A stretch of 64,000 nt of DNA from Bacillus sp. ISL-45 (GCF_018613195.1 NZ_JAGGQQ010000004.1:85243-149242); one strand, 5' to 3'. Counted from the stretch's first letter, positions 17,068 to 24,573 are shown. Translations and numbers: made by a program. Notes: generated by a model from the sequence alone, not told the origin.

Positions 17068-18393
17068 TTAAGTTCCAATCGCTTCCTTTGTTTTATCAAC
17101 AATCCGCACTGCCTTCCCTTCAGAGCGCGGTATTGTTTTTGGACGATGCACCCGTACCTCCATCGATATCAGACACTGGCTCCTGAGCAATGATTGAATC
17201 CTTTGCTCAAGTTGGTAAACCGAATCCGAAATCGGATCCGCCCCGATCACTGTGAAATATTCCTCATTCATCTCAACATGCAGCTCAAGAACTTTTAACG
17301 TACGCTTCTGTAAAATCTGAATCTGGTAATGAGGGGCAAGTTCAGGTACTGTCAGCAGGCAATGTTCAATCTGTGATGGGAACACATTAACGCCATTGAT
17401 GATCAGCATGTCATCGATTCTTCCTTTGACTCGGGACATTCTCACTGTCGTCCGTCCGCAGCTGCATTTTTCCTTCGTCAGGGAAGCAATATCCCCCGTA
17501 CGATAGCGGATGACCGGAAAGGCTTCCTTCGTCAGGCTTGTGAATACCAGCTCCCCTTCTTCTCCCTCAGGAACAGGTTTTAACGTTTCAGGGTCAATTA
17601 CCTCAACTAAAAAATGATCTTCGGCAACATGGAGTCCCTCCTGGGCTTCATGGCATTCACTTGCGACACCAGGCCCGATCACTTCGCTGAGCCCGTAGAT
17701 GTCACATGCCCTGATTCCCAGTTTTTCTTCGAGCGTCTTCCTCATTTCTTCTGACCAAGGCTCAGCCCCGAAAATACCGTATTTCAATGAAGTTTCGCGT
17801 GGGTCCATGCCCATTTCCTCCATCGTTTCAGCGATATTCAGAATGTAAGAAGGTGTCCCGCAAATGACCTGCGGTTTAAAATCTTCAATCAACATGATTT
17901 GTCTCTGGGTGTTGCCGCCGGAAACTGGTACAGTAACCATCCCCAACTGTTCACTTCCGTAATGCAGGCCCAACCCGCCGGTGAAAAGGCCATAACCATA
18001 AGCATTATGCAGAAAATTGCCCGCTTCACCGCCGCCAAGAGCAATCGCCCTGGCGACAATCTCTCCCCACATTTCTATATCATTCTGTGTATAGCCAACC
18101 ACAGTCGGCTTGCCGCTTGTTCCCGATGAAGCGTGTACCCTGACCAATTCACTTTGTGGAACAGCGAAAAGCCCGAATGGATAGTGATTGCGCAGATCTT
18201 GCTTCTCTGTGAAAGGAAGCGCTTCCAAATCTTCCAGACTATTTAGCCTATCAGGCGAAAAATTCGCATCCTCAAATTTCTTTTTGTAAAATGGCACCCT
18301 TTGAGCAACTTTCTCCACTACTGCCTTGAGTCTTTGAAGTTGGAGTTCTTCTATGGACTCACGACTGCTCGTTTCAATTTCATGTAGAATCAA
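17068..18393 (-). CDS. paaK: Phenylacetate-CoA ligase
   Basis: The 441-residue enzyme belongs to the adenylate-forming family and activates phenylacetate to phenylacetyl-CoA with ATP. The P-loop is SSGTSGKPT (residues 89-97). Further signatures are YGIFGAEPWSEEMRKTLEEKLGI, DIYGLSEVIGPGVA and the C-terminal hinge MSRVKGRIDDMLIINGVNVFPSQIE. The start is the TTG at 18391-18393, with AGGGGG upstream. It is the first gene of the paa operon, behind a sigma-A promoter and a palindromic operator candidate. The product acts in the cytosol, and its product phenylacetyl-CoA is also the inducer sensed by PaaX. Confidence 0.92.
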   Translation of the reverse strand: MILHEIETSSRESIEELQLQRLKAVVEKVAQRVPFYKKKFEDANFSPDRLNSLEDLEALPFTEKQDLRNHYPFGLFAVPQSELVRVHASSGTSGKPTVVGYTQNDIEMWGEIVARAIALGGGEAGNFLHNAYGYGLFTGGLGLHYGSEQLGMVTVPVSGGNTQRQIMLIEDFKPQVICGTPSYILNIAETMEEMGMDPRETSLKYGIFGAEPWSEEMRKTLEEKLGIRACDIYGLSEVIGPGVASECHEAQEGLHVAEDHFLVEVIDPETLKPVPEGEEGELVFTSLTKEAFPVIRYRTGDIASLTKEKCSCGRTTVRMSRVKGRIDDMLIINGVNVFPSQIEHCLLTVPELAPHYQIQILQKRTLKVLELHVEMNEEYFTVIGADPISDSVYQLEQRIQSLLRSQCLISMEVRVHRPKTIPRSEGKAVRIVDKTKEAIGT

Positions 18394-18425
18394 GATTACG
18401 CCCCCTGCAATACATAAAATTTTAT

Positions 18426-18465
18426 TTATATAACGTTATATAACCGTAACACTATAAATGTGTTA
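18426..18465 (-). promoter_or_regulatory. Palindromic operator candidates upstream of paaK (putative PaaX site)
   Basis: TTATATAACGTTATATAA (18426-18443) is a perfect 18-bp palindrome. Next to it lies a second inverted repeat, TAACAC-7-GTGTTA (18447-18465). Both lie between the predicted transcription start and the paaK start codon, a typical repressor position. No other regulator gene lies in the cluster, so PaaX is the natural candidate. That link is inference. Confidence 0.55.
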
Positions 18466-18479
18466 TATATTTTAAAACA

Positions 18480-18508
18480 AAGATAACGTGTATATAGGAA
18501 AAAGTCAA
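18480..18508 (-). promoter_or_regulatory. Sigma-A type promoter of the paa operon
   Basis: On the minus strand -35 TTGACT (18508-18503) and -10 TATCTT (18485-18480) are separated by 17 bases. The predicted start is near 18473, about 80 bases before the paaK start codon. Confidence 0.55.
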
Positions 18509-18642
18509 TTATTTTTCTGAAAACTTTAATTTTTACTGAAGAAAATCTAGTTGCAGAAGGTAAAAGAAGTGATTGTGGTGATTTTTATATGATTATTGGG
18601 AAAATCTTTAGCGGGTGTGAGAGAATTCCTGGTGATTTTACT

Positions 18643-18820
18643 AAGGCTCTTTTCTCAAACTTTGTTGTTATTGACTACAATGCAGAAATTGAATGACCTA
18701 TGTTTCTTCACAAAATTAAATCTTATTACTGAGAAAAGAGCTTGCACACTTAATACCGAACTACAAAATGGCTTTTATCACGTTAAAATCGGCTTTAGGA
18801 TTTTAACAACAATCTTTTAG
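18643..18820 (+). repeat. Dispersed 180-bp repeat, copy A
   Basis: The copy starts with AAGGCTCTTTTCTCAAACTT and carries the inner inverted segment GAGAAAAGAGC, then a tail ending in GGCTTTAGGATTTTAACAAC. The same sequence occurs in the opposite orientation at 25931-26299 (two copies) and 28391-28558. It encodes no protein. A mobile MITE-like origin is plausible but not shown. Confidence 0.75.
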
Positions 18821-18920
18821 AAAACTACCTTTACTAAGGAGGTTAAGATCGTAGTGAGTACTATTTTAAGCGTGTGACCACAAAAGACGCTTTCTCTCCA
18901 GCTTATGTCCCTTTTCAGGT

Positions 18921-18951
18921 ATAAAAACGACCTCCTGACAGAGTCAGGAGG
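18921..18951 (-). terminator. Terminator following the displaced glnA 3' end
   Basis: The stem CCTCCTGAC/GTCAGGAGG has a three-base loop and is followed on the minus strand by GTTTTTA. It lies 13 bases beyond the duplicated glnA stop codon, so it is probably the original glnA terminator, separated from glnA by the island. Confidence 0.75.
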
Positions 18952-18963
18952 CCAATTTGTTCT

Positions 18964-19017
18964 ATTAATACATGCTCATATACTGTTCGCGTTCCCATGG
19001 GTGAACTTGTGTACGGA
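18964..19017 (-). repeat. Outer attachment-like repeat (displaced glnA 3' end)
   Basis: On the minus strand this encodes [16 protein letters not shown] and a stop, the same C-terminus as the complete glnA. It differs from the copy at 22695-22748 at only four positions, three of them silent third-base changes in the shared reading frame. No glnA sequence precedes it, so it is a gene-end fragment. Confidence 0.85.
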
Positions 19018-19155
19018 TTATGCTCTATCCTGCGTTTATTATTCTTAGGGTATCTCAAAAGTTTATATAATAGGAAAATATAAATGAATTGTTTCACTTA
19101 CAAGCATATGTTTTTTCGAATCCTGGGGCAGTTTTGGGGCAGTACAAAAATATTA

Positions 19156-19180
19156 GGGTCAAGTTAGTAAATCAACTTGG
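19156..19180. terminator. Bidirectional terminator-like hairpin
   Basis: A 10-bp stem, GGGTCAAGTT with AACTTGGCCC (one G-T pair), closes an 8-base loop and is flanked by T-rich DNA on one side and A-rich DNA on the other. It lies just beyond the end of the replication-relaxation gene. Confidence 0.6.
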
Positions 19181-19188
19181 CCCGATTT

Positions 19189-19825
19189 TTATCCAATTTT
19201 AATCTTTACTTCTCTATCCTGTTTCCTCTTTTCCTCTACTCCTTTCACTGTGTTTACAAAGTCGGTAAAGTTTTGTGCCTGGAATATCTTAAACGGATAT
19301 TCATCATCAATAGCATATCGCTGTTCAGAAAGAATCAGAATATGAGGGAATGGTTTAGCAACTATGCTGCCATGGTATAAATCTAAATAACGCTCTATTT
19401 TTTTTTCCCATCAATTTATCTGAATATATTGTCCTCTGTACCTCTATGAAGAAGCCTGTGCCTCTATACATGCAATAGATATCAGGTTCAGCCCCTATAC
19501 CCTTCATTCCGTATTTAGGCTCCACCCAGAAGCTTTCTAATTTACCTAACTTCCTCATTTCCTTGTACACTTTCAAAATCGCTAGAAAATGCCCTATTTT
19601 CGCGCTGTTCTGCTTCATGGATACCTCGGGTCCAAAGTATACAAATGGAGTAAATGAGGTAGAACGCTGAATCTGTCCGTCACGCAATAATCGTAATAGG
19701 ACATTGTTGGCAGCATACTTGGGATTCTTCAGCCCCGCAAAGTGCAATTCGGCTATACTGTCCCGAGCCATTACCCTGAATCGATTCAAGTCTTTAATTA
19801 TCGCTTTATCTCTGTCGGTTAGCAT
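19189..19825 (-). pseudogene. Replication-relaxation family protein, frameshifted
   Basis: The first part (19825 to about 19400) encodes MLTDRDKAIIKDLNRFRVMARDSIAELHF and so on, a winged-helix start and nuclease-like segment (GIGAEPDIYCMYRGTGFFIEVQRT) typical of the Replic_Relax family found on mobile elements. A run of nine A's on the coding strand (T's at 19398-19406) then shifts the frame, and the protein would end at 19355 after 156 residues. Removing one A restores an open frame, IERYLDLYHGSIVAKPFPHI, to a stop at 19189-19191, giving about 211 residues. The gene is either broken, read by slippage on the homopolymer, or affected by a sequencing error. It overlaps the end of the upstream remnant by a few bases. 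Confidence 0.7.
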
Positions 19826-19971
19826 AAGAACACATCCTCTTCAGTTAAGTGTTTAGGTTCTTTCTTTGGAATCTGTGGGTTAATTTCTTTTACAGGTTTT
19901 GATATACAGAAATCATTTAGCAGCTTCTTAGCATCTTCCAATTCCAGATTAGGTGCTTGTAGGTTATAGAC
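19819..19971 (-). pseudogene. C-terminal remnant of an FtsK/TraK-like translocase (tentative)
   Basis: A 50-codon open stretch without its own start reads VYNLQAPNLELEDAKKLLND and continues to a stop that overlaps the ATG of the replication-relaxation gene. In integrative elements a DNA translocase gene commonly precedes that gene, and its last residues often look like this. The upstream part is missing, so this would be a truncated remnant left by deletion. The family call is weak because only the tail is present. Confidence 0.35.
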
Positions 19972-20077
19972 TTATCAGCGTTCATTATGAAATATCTATT
20001 ATTTTACAACTGATTGGAAATGAATTACACTACTATTTAAAATGATGAATTCACAAAAATTCCTTTATGTTGTTTAT

Positions 20078-20107
20078 AAAAAAAGAAAGGACTTTACAAA
20101 AGTCCTT
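20078..20107 (-). terminator. Terminator of the response regulator/HD-GYP operon
   Basis: AAGGACT/AGTCCTT form a stem with a short loop, followed on the minus strand by CTTTTTTT. It lies about 28 bases past the HD-GYP stop codon. Confidence 0.8.
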
Positions 20108-20134
20108 CCTGTTAAATCAGTGTAAATAAAATTT

Positions 20135-21106
20135 TCAGTTTTTAGGAGTGAAGTTTTGATATTTACTATTAAGCGTATATTTTTTAGTTAATATTGCTTC
20201 TCCCTCGGTTTTTAAAATTGTTAGGAATGTATCAGCAATGTATGGATCAAATTGCTTGCCTTTATTCTCCTCGATTTCTTTGATTACACAATCGAAATCC
20301 TTTTTATTTTTATAAATTCGCCTTGATGTCATGGCATCGAAAGCATCAGCAAGAGCCATTATTCTAGCTACGAAGGGAATTTCGGCACCCTTTAATCCCT
20401 CGGGATATCCCTTTCCGTCATACCTTTCATGATGGTATAAAACCATATCTAAAATCCCGTTTTTCTGAAAGGATGTAACATGCTTTATAGATTTATATCC
20501 GATAAATGGATGTTGTTTTATAACGTCATATTCCTTAAGTGTTAATTTTGATGGCTTGTTTAAAATTTTCTCATCAATACCTATTTTTCCTAAGTCGTGA
20601 ATAAGACCTCCAAGATAAATATCATCGCAAATCTTCTCGCGTAAACCTAATCTCTTGGCAATAATTTTCGCATAAAAGGCTACACTTTCCGAATGAGTTG
20701 CTGTATAGGGGTCCCGAGAGTCAATTGATTTTACTAAAGCTGTTGTTACCTCAAGGAGATTAGTTTTTTGTTTTAAATTTCCTTTTACCAGTGTTGAAAC
20801 GGCTAAACCAACAGTGAAGTATGTAAACCATTGAAATAGAGAACCCTCAACTTCTGGCCAACTTGAAAGAATAAAATGGAATCTGTATATAGCGAGTAAC
20901 CCACTTTGGATAATCAGCACTATTATACTTCTAAAGACAACCCCTAAAAAAATCATAATGACAGTTAACAAACCTAGGTAATTATTGAAACATATGGAAG
21001 TTAAATATAAAGCAATTAAAATAAGTAAATAGATAACAATTCTATATTTCACTAAAGACTGTAACCAACGGGGAGATAACGAATGATCATGGTATATATT
21101 TTTCAT
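20135..21106 (-). CDS. Membrane HD-GYP phosphodiesterase
   Basis: The 323-residue protein has three to four hydrophobic segments in residues 22-105 (for example IVIYLLILIALYLTSICF) and a C-terminal HD-GYP domain from about 112. The metal-binding and signature residues are intact: His138, His170-Asp171 in GGLIHDLGKIGI, His199, His225-His226 and GYP at 233-235 in DGKGYPEGLKG. HD-GYP domains hydrolyse cyclic di-GMP. Its ATG overlaps the stop of the response regulator gene (TAATG), so the two are coupled. Both lie behind a cyclic-di-GMP riboswitch, suggesting feedback between the messenger and the enzyme that removes it. It is carried on the island in glnA. Confidence 0.88.
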   Translation of the reverse strand: MKNIYHDHSLSPRWLQSLVKYRIVIYLLILIALYLTSICFNNYLGLLTVIMIFLGVVFRSIIVLIIQSGLLAIYRFHFILSSWPEVEGSLFQWFTYFTVGLAVSTLVKGNLKQKTNLLEVTTALVKSIDSRDPYTATHSESVAFYAKIIAKRLGLREKICDDIYLGGLIHDLGKIGIDEKILNKPSKLTLKEYDVIKQHPFIGYKSIKHVTSFQKNGILDMVLYHHERYDGKGYPEGLKGAEIPFVARIMALADAFDAMTSRRIYKNKKDFDCVIKEIEENKGKQFDPYIADTFLTILKTEGEAILTKKYTLNSKYQNFTPKN

Positions 21107-21498
21107 TATCTTGCTACTTCTTTCTTGTCATTAGATGAAGGGACTATAGCAACATTATTCAATATCGACTGGATATGTTGAAAATGTGGCTTAACAACGA
21201 AATCCATTGCACCTAATCTCAAACAATCTAATATTATACTTTGTTGTCCGAGAGATGAAACCATTACAATACGAGCATCTAGATCGTATTCCTTTATCTT
21301 CTTTAGTGCTTCTATGCCATCCATAATTGGCATTGTAATATCCATAAAAACAATATCTGGTTTGTTTTCCTTATAACTCATAAACGCCTCTTTACCATTC
21401 TTTGCTTCACCAGTGACTTGAAAGATTTCATTGTTGATTAATCGTCTTAGCCAAGCTCTTAAAAATGTAGAGTCATCGGCTAATAATACAGAATACAT
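21106..21498 (-). CDS. CheY-like single-domain response regulator
   Basis: The protein has 130 residues and is a stand-alone receiver domain: acidic pair Asp8-Asp9 (LLADDS), phospho-acceptor Asp53 in IVFMDITMPIMDG, the Ser/Thr of VMVSS and the lysine of FVVKPHF. No output domain is attached. The start at 21496-21498 follows GAAAGG by ten bases; an upstream ATG at 21516 lies outside this spacing. It is translationally coupled to the HD-GYP gene and probably regulates it as a separate input module. No histidine kinase is encoded nearby. Its ribosome-binding site can pair with CCTTTC located just upstream, beyond the riboswitch aptamer. Confidence 0.85.
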   Translation of the reverse strand: MYSVLLADDSTFLRAWLRRLINNEIFQVTGEAKNGKEAFMSYKENKPDIVFMDITMPIMDGIEALKKIKEYDLDARIVMVSSLGQQSIILDCLRLGAMDFVVKPHFQHIQSILNNVAIVPSSNDKKEVAR

Positions 21499-21560
21499 GT
21501 TAAAAACACCTTTCACATTAATTCAGGCAAATTGGAAAGGAAAGATTGATATTCACGTTT

Positions 21561-21655
21561 CTGGCAACCCGGCCACCATGACAGAAAAAATAGACTGTTT
21601 TAGGTCCGAAGCTTTGCGTCTTTTACTTTCGTAAAATTTGCCCTTCTCGAATGTT
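21561..21655 (-). ncRNA. GEMM-I cyclic-di-GMP riboswitch
   Basis: Read on the minus strand, this leader has the defining elements of the GEMM-I aptamer in order: AAGGGCAAA; a hairpin closed by the GNRA loop (TTTTACGAAAGTAAAA); GACGCAAAGC; the tetraloop receptor segment GGACCTAAA; and, after a variable stem, ATGGTGGCCGGGTTGCC. It ends about 60 bases before the start of the response regulator gene. Downstream, CCTTTC (21535-21540) can pair with the ribosome-binding site GAAAGG (21509-21514), which suggests control of translation. Whether ligand turns expression on or off cannot be settled by eye. Confidence 0.9.
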
Positions 21656-21822
21656 ATCACAATATGTCAGTTTTTAGAAGATTTTGTTAGAATTTTTTAG
21701 TCATAACATCCTATTTAATCTCGCGCTTTTTTAGATAAAAAGACCTATTGTTGAATTAAATTTCTATGTAAGGGTAGTAAAACAAATATAAGGGTTGAAT
21801 AAAATTTGAGGTGAACCAGCTA

Positions 21823-22044
21823 ATGAGATCAATTAAACAAATTGCTGCTGTTTATGAAAAAATAATTAATTCAAATTTGCCGAGTCGAGTAAAAACCATT
21901 AAATTAAAGGCACTTTCTGCAGAAATAAGAAGGACTTATAAAATACCAAACAAGGATTATTCATCCATTGAAAGAGTAAATCCCGAAATAATCTCATTAT
22001 ACCGAACAATTTTATTGAGTATTGATCAATATTCAGTTCTATAG
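21823..22044 (+). CDS. Small hypothetical protein on the island
   Basis: This 73-residue protein is basic and mostly helical (RSIKQIAAVYEKIINSNLP). I chose the ATG at 21823 because GAGGTGA lies eight bases upstream; a GTG at 21811 overlaps that site. It is transcribed away from the response regulator operon, from DNA immediately upstream of the riboswitch. I do not recognise the family. It lacks the SxxxD motif of Spo0E-like phosphatases, so that assignment was rejected. There are no membrane segments or cysteines. Co-location on the element suggests an element-specific function, but none can be named. Confidence 0.5.
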   Translation: MRSIKQIAAVYEKIINSNLPSRVKTIKLKALSAEIRRTYKIPNKDYSSIERVNPEIISLYRTILLSIDQYSVL

Positions 22045-22065
22045 AATTCGAATTATTTTAAGGTA

Positions 22066-22440
22066 TTAAATCTTGAACTTACTCATCGCCTTATCCATAC
22101 TGTCTTGGTTGACACCAATATAGCGTAAAGTGATGTGTGGGGAACTATGATTAAAAATTCCCTGCAGCATTGCTACATCCTTTGTCTGGTTATAGAAATG
22201 ATAACCAAAGGTTTTCCTAAGTGTATGAGTACCAATTTCCTCAAGACCATACTGCTCAGCTACCTGCCTCAATATTTTATATGCCATACTACGTCCAATG
22301 GGCTTATCCCTGCCTTCCCTGCTCTTGAATAGGTATTCCTCGTCATCTTTTCCTTCCAAGTAGTGCTTTAGCTCTCTTTTTAAATATTGAAGCGTGCTGG
22401 CATTCCTTCTTTGCCAATCCATTCTACAAAACACACACAT
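22066..22440 (-). pseudogene. Tyrosine recombinase C-terminal fragment 1
   Basis: From about 22395 downward this encodes the catalytic C-terminal part of a phage-type integrase: KRELKHYLEGKDDEEYLFKS, then GTHTLRKTFGYHFYNQTKDVAMLQGIFNHSSPHITLRYIGV. It includes the HxLR motif, the second histidine (NHSS) and the nucleophile tyrosine (RYIGV). The N-terminal DNA-binding domain and the first catalytic arginine are missing. The apparent first 15 residues come from unrelated DNA on the opposite strand of the second integrase fragment, so this is a broken gene. Confidence 0.75.
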
Positions 22441-22602
22441 GCAGTTCTTTGCCTCGAGGCCGGCATGAGCATGAAGGAGTTGCAGGAACGACTAGGTCAC
22501 GGAAGTGAAAGGATAACCTCCGATGTGTATGCTCACGTTTCGAAGAAGATGGAGCAGGTAGCAATCGAAAAGTTCGAAGAGCAAACGAAAAACCTTTTTT
22601 AA
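22387..22602 (+). pseudogene. Tyrosine recombinase C-terminal fragment 2, next to the attachment site
   Basis: The 71-codon stretch KRAGIPSLPIHSTKHTHAV... then LEAGMSMKELQERLGHGSERITSDVYAHVSKKM is the end of a Bacillus phage-type integrase, with HTHA, LGH and the nucleophile tyrosine (VYAHV). A stop lies directly before it (22381), so the upstream half is gone. It abuts fragment 1 head to head at about 22385, marking a deletion or rearrangement junction. Its end lies 92 bases from the glnA attachment repeat, the usual place for an integrase gene beside its own att site. Confidence 0.75.
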
Positions 22603-22650
22603 ATTCTGGGGCAATTCTGGGCAGTTTGTACACCGATAGGAAATCGCCCC

Positions 22651-22689
22651 AAAAAGAAAAACCCTCAATACCAGTGGTATCAAGGGTTA
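22651..22689 (-). terminator. Current terminator of glnRA
   Basis: A long stem, AACCCTTGATACC pairing with GGTATTGAGGGTT through a three-base loop, is followed on the minus strand by TTTTTCTTTTT. It lies directly after glnA and was probably brought in by the island, because a different terminator follows the displaced glnA end. Confidence 0.85.
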
Positions 22690-22694
22690 TTATG

Positions 22695-22748
22695 ATTAAT
22701 ACATGCTCATGTACTGTTCGCGCTCCCATGGGTGAACCTGAGTACGGA
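22695..22748 (-). repeat. Inner attachment-like repeat at the glnA 3' end
   Basis: This is the copy of the 54-bp repeat that forms the end of the intact glnA gene. Compared with 18964-19017 it has four mismatches, and the longest shared blocks are 16, 14 and 11 bases. The recombination crossover should lie within or beside one of these blocks. Confidence 0.85.
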
Positions 22749-24036
22749 ACATATCCCACTCAATCTCTTTTGCTTCGATGAAGTGTTCGAGGATATGGTC
22801 GCCAAGTGCTGAACTGATTACTTCGTTCTTCTTCAGCTGGTCGAGAGCAGCTGCCAATGTTGGCGGCAGATCATCGATTCCTTCTTCTACACGCTCTTCT
22901 TTGTTCATCACGTAGATGTTGCGGTCTACTGATGCAGGAGGAGCCATTTTGTTCTTAATTCCGTCAAGGCCTGCTGCAAGCAATACTGCCATTGCAAGGT
23001 ACGGGTTAGCTGCAGGATCGACGCTGCGGACTTCAACGCGTGTACTCAAGCCGCGTGATGCAGGAATACGGATCAATGGTGAACGGTTTTTAGCAGACCA
23101 TGCAACGTAGCAAGGAGCTTCATAACCAGGCACAAGACGCTTATAAGAATTCACAGTCGGGTTTGTTACAGCTGTGAATCCAGAAGCATGCTTCAATGTT
23201 CCAGCGATGAACTGGTACGCAGTTTCGCTTAGCTCAAGCTTTTTATCGGATGGATCATAGAATGAGTTCTCGCCGTTGCGGAACAGGGACATATTGCAGT
23301 GCATTCCGGATCCGTTTACGCCGAACAATGGCTTTGGCATGAAGGTTGCGTGCAGACCGTGTTTACGTGCAATTGTTTTAACAACAAGCTTGAAAGTCTG
23401 AATCTGGTCACAAGCTGTCAAAGCATCTGCATATTTGAAGTCGATTTCGTGCTGCCCAGGAGCAACCTCATGGTGAGATGCTTCAATCTCGAAGCCCATT
23501 TCTTCAAGCTCAAGAACGATATCGCGGCGGCAGTTTTCGCCAAGATCGGTTGGTGCAAGGTCGAAGTAACCGCCATTGTCATTCAATTCAAGTGTAGGCT
23601 CGCCGTTGACATCGAGCTTAAACAGGAAGAATTCCGGTTCTGGTCCAAGATTGAAGTTTGTAAAGCCAAGCTCTTCCATTTCCTTTAGAATACGCTTAAG
23701 GTTACCGCGCGGGTCGCCTGCAAATGGTGTGCCATCAGCATTTTTGATATCACAGATCAAACGTGCAACCTTGCCTTTTTCAGCTGTCCAAGGGAAGATT
23801 ACCCATGTATCTAAATCAGGAATCAGGTACATGTCAGATTCTTCAATACGAACGAAGCCTTCAATGGAAGATCCGTCGAACATCATTTTGTTATCTAGCG
23901 CTTTTTCAAGCTGGCTGATTGGAATTTCAACGTTCTTGATTGTTCCTAAAATATCAGTGAACTGCAAACGAATGAATTTTACATTTTCTTCTTTTGATAA
24001 GCGAATAATGTCTTCTCTTGTAAACGTCTTAGCCAT
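22696..24036 (-). CDS. glnA: Glutamine synthetase type I
   Basis: The 446-residue enzyme makes glutamine from glutamate, ammonia and ATP. Signatures are [18 protein letters not shown] near the N-terminus, [17 protein letters not shown], the ATP-site segment [13 protein letters not shown] and the latch at the C-terminus (REQYMSMY). The length is that of the Bacillus GSI-alpha class, which is feedback-inhibited and not adenylylated; the adenylylation tyrosine region of GSI-beta is absent. It is the second gene of glnRA, 47 bases after glnR. The last 16 codons lie within the attachment repeat of the island, so this end was probably supplied by the integrated element without changing the protein. 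Confidence 0.95.
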   Translation of the reverse strand: MAKTFTREDIIRLSKEENVKFIRLQFTDILGTIKNVEIPISQLEKALDNKMMFDGSSIEGFVRIEESDMYLIPDLDTWVIFPWTAEKGKVARLICDIKNADGTPFAGDPRGNLKRILKEMEELGFTNFNLGPEPEFFLFKLDVNGEPTLELNDNGGYFDLAPTDLGENCRRDIVLELEEMGFEIEASHHEVAPGQHEIDFKYADALTACDQIQTFKLVVKTIARKHGLHATFMPKPLFGVNGSGMHCNMSLFRNGENSFYDPSDKKLELSETAYQFIAGTLKHASGFTAVTNPTVNSYKRLVPGYEAPCYVAWSAKNRSPLIRIPASRGLSTRVEVRSVDPAANPYLAMAVLLAAGLDGIKNKMAPPASVDRNIYVMNKEERVEEGIDDLPPTLAAALDQLKKNEVISSALGDHILEHFIEAKEIEWDMFRTQVHPWEREQYMSMY

Positions 24037-24083
24037 TGTTAAAGTTCCTCCTAGAATTTAAATGATAGATAATTTTTGGATTA

Positions 24084-24488
24084 CTAATGAAAAAATCTCG
24101 ACATGTCTCCGTGATTGCCAGATCGGTTAAAGCGTCCTGCCTGCTGAAGTTCTTTGCGAAGCAATTTCCGCAGATCTGCATCAGATAGCTCCCGTCTCGT
24201 TTTTTCAGCTTGTTTTTTCTCAGCAGCACTAATGGCCGTCTGTTGTTTAACATTAAAAATTTGCTTGATGCCTGCCATGTTGACTCCCTGGTCGATCAAA
24301 TCTTTGATCTCGAGGAGCTTGTCAATATCGTTTAAGGAAAAGAGTCGTTTATTGCCCTCTGTTCTTGCCGGAGAAATCAATTCATGCTCTTCATAGTATC
24401 GGATTTGCCTAGCGGTCAAATCTGTCAGCTGCATGACAATCCCAATGCTAAAGAGCGGCATATTCCGGCGAATTTCACTTCCGCCCAT
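24084..24488 (-). CDS. glnR: Nitrogen regulator GlnR (MerR family)
   Basis: The 134-residue protein has an N-terminal MerR winged helix ([34 protein letters not shown]) and a dimerisation segment. It ends in GDMSRFFH, the C-terminal tail through which feedback-inhibited glutamine synthetase stimulates GlnR binding. GlnR represses glnRA and other nitrogen genes when nitrogen is plentiful. Two operator-like sites lie upstream. The start ATG has GGAGGAG upstream. Confidence 0.95.
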   Translation of the reverse strand: MGGSEIRRNMPLFSIGIVMQLTDLTARQIRYYEEHELISPARTEGNKRLFSLNDIDKLLEIKDLIDQGVNMAGIKQIFNVKQQTAISAAEKKQAEKTRRELSDADLRKLLRKELQQAGRFNRSGNHGDMSRFFH

Positions 24489-24533
24489 GATGATTTCTCC
24501 TCCTTCCTTTTAAGATACTCTCATTATATTCAA

Positions 24534-24573
24534 TGTAAGGTATGATGTCAAATATATGTTAGATAATCTAACA
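24534..24573 (-). promoter_or_regulatory. Pair of GlnR/TnrA operator sites upstream of glnR
   Basis: TGTTAGATAATCTAACA (24557-24573) fits TGTNA-N7-TNACA perfectly. On the minus strand TGACATCATACCTTACA (24550-24534) fits with one mismatch. Two adjacent sites of this quality, the second a TGACA variant, also precede B. subtilis glnRA. Confidence 0.85.

Larger units (their letters stand above)
18964..22748. mobile_element. Decayed genomic island inserted at the 3' end of glnA
   Basis: The 3.8-kb segment is bounded by two direct copies of a 54-bp sequence that encodes the last residues of glutamine synthetase. One copy completes the intact glnA gene (22695-22748); the other stands alone (18964-19017). 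Between them lie two tyrosine recombinase fragments, a replication-relaxation gene with a frameshift, a DNA translocase-like remnant, and a riboswitch-controlled response regulator/HD-GYP operon. The pattern is that of an integrative element that used the glnA 3' end as its attachment site and re-created the gene end with its own copy. The element appears immobile now, because no intact integrase remains. Confidence 0.75.

Noticed and set aside
18964..19017. Remains of a second complete glnA gene
   Set aside because: Only the last 16 codons are present, and similarity stops sharply at the same point as the repeat, which fits an attachment site better than gene decay.
21823..22044. Spo0E-like aspartyl phosphatase
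   Set aside because: The size is near but the SxxxD signature and helix pattern of Spo0E proteins are absent.
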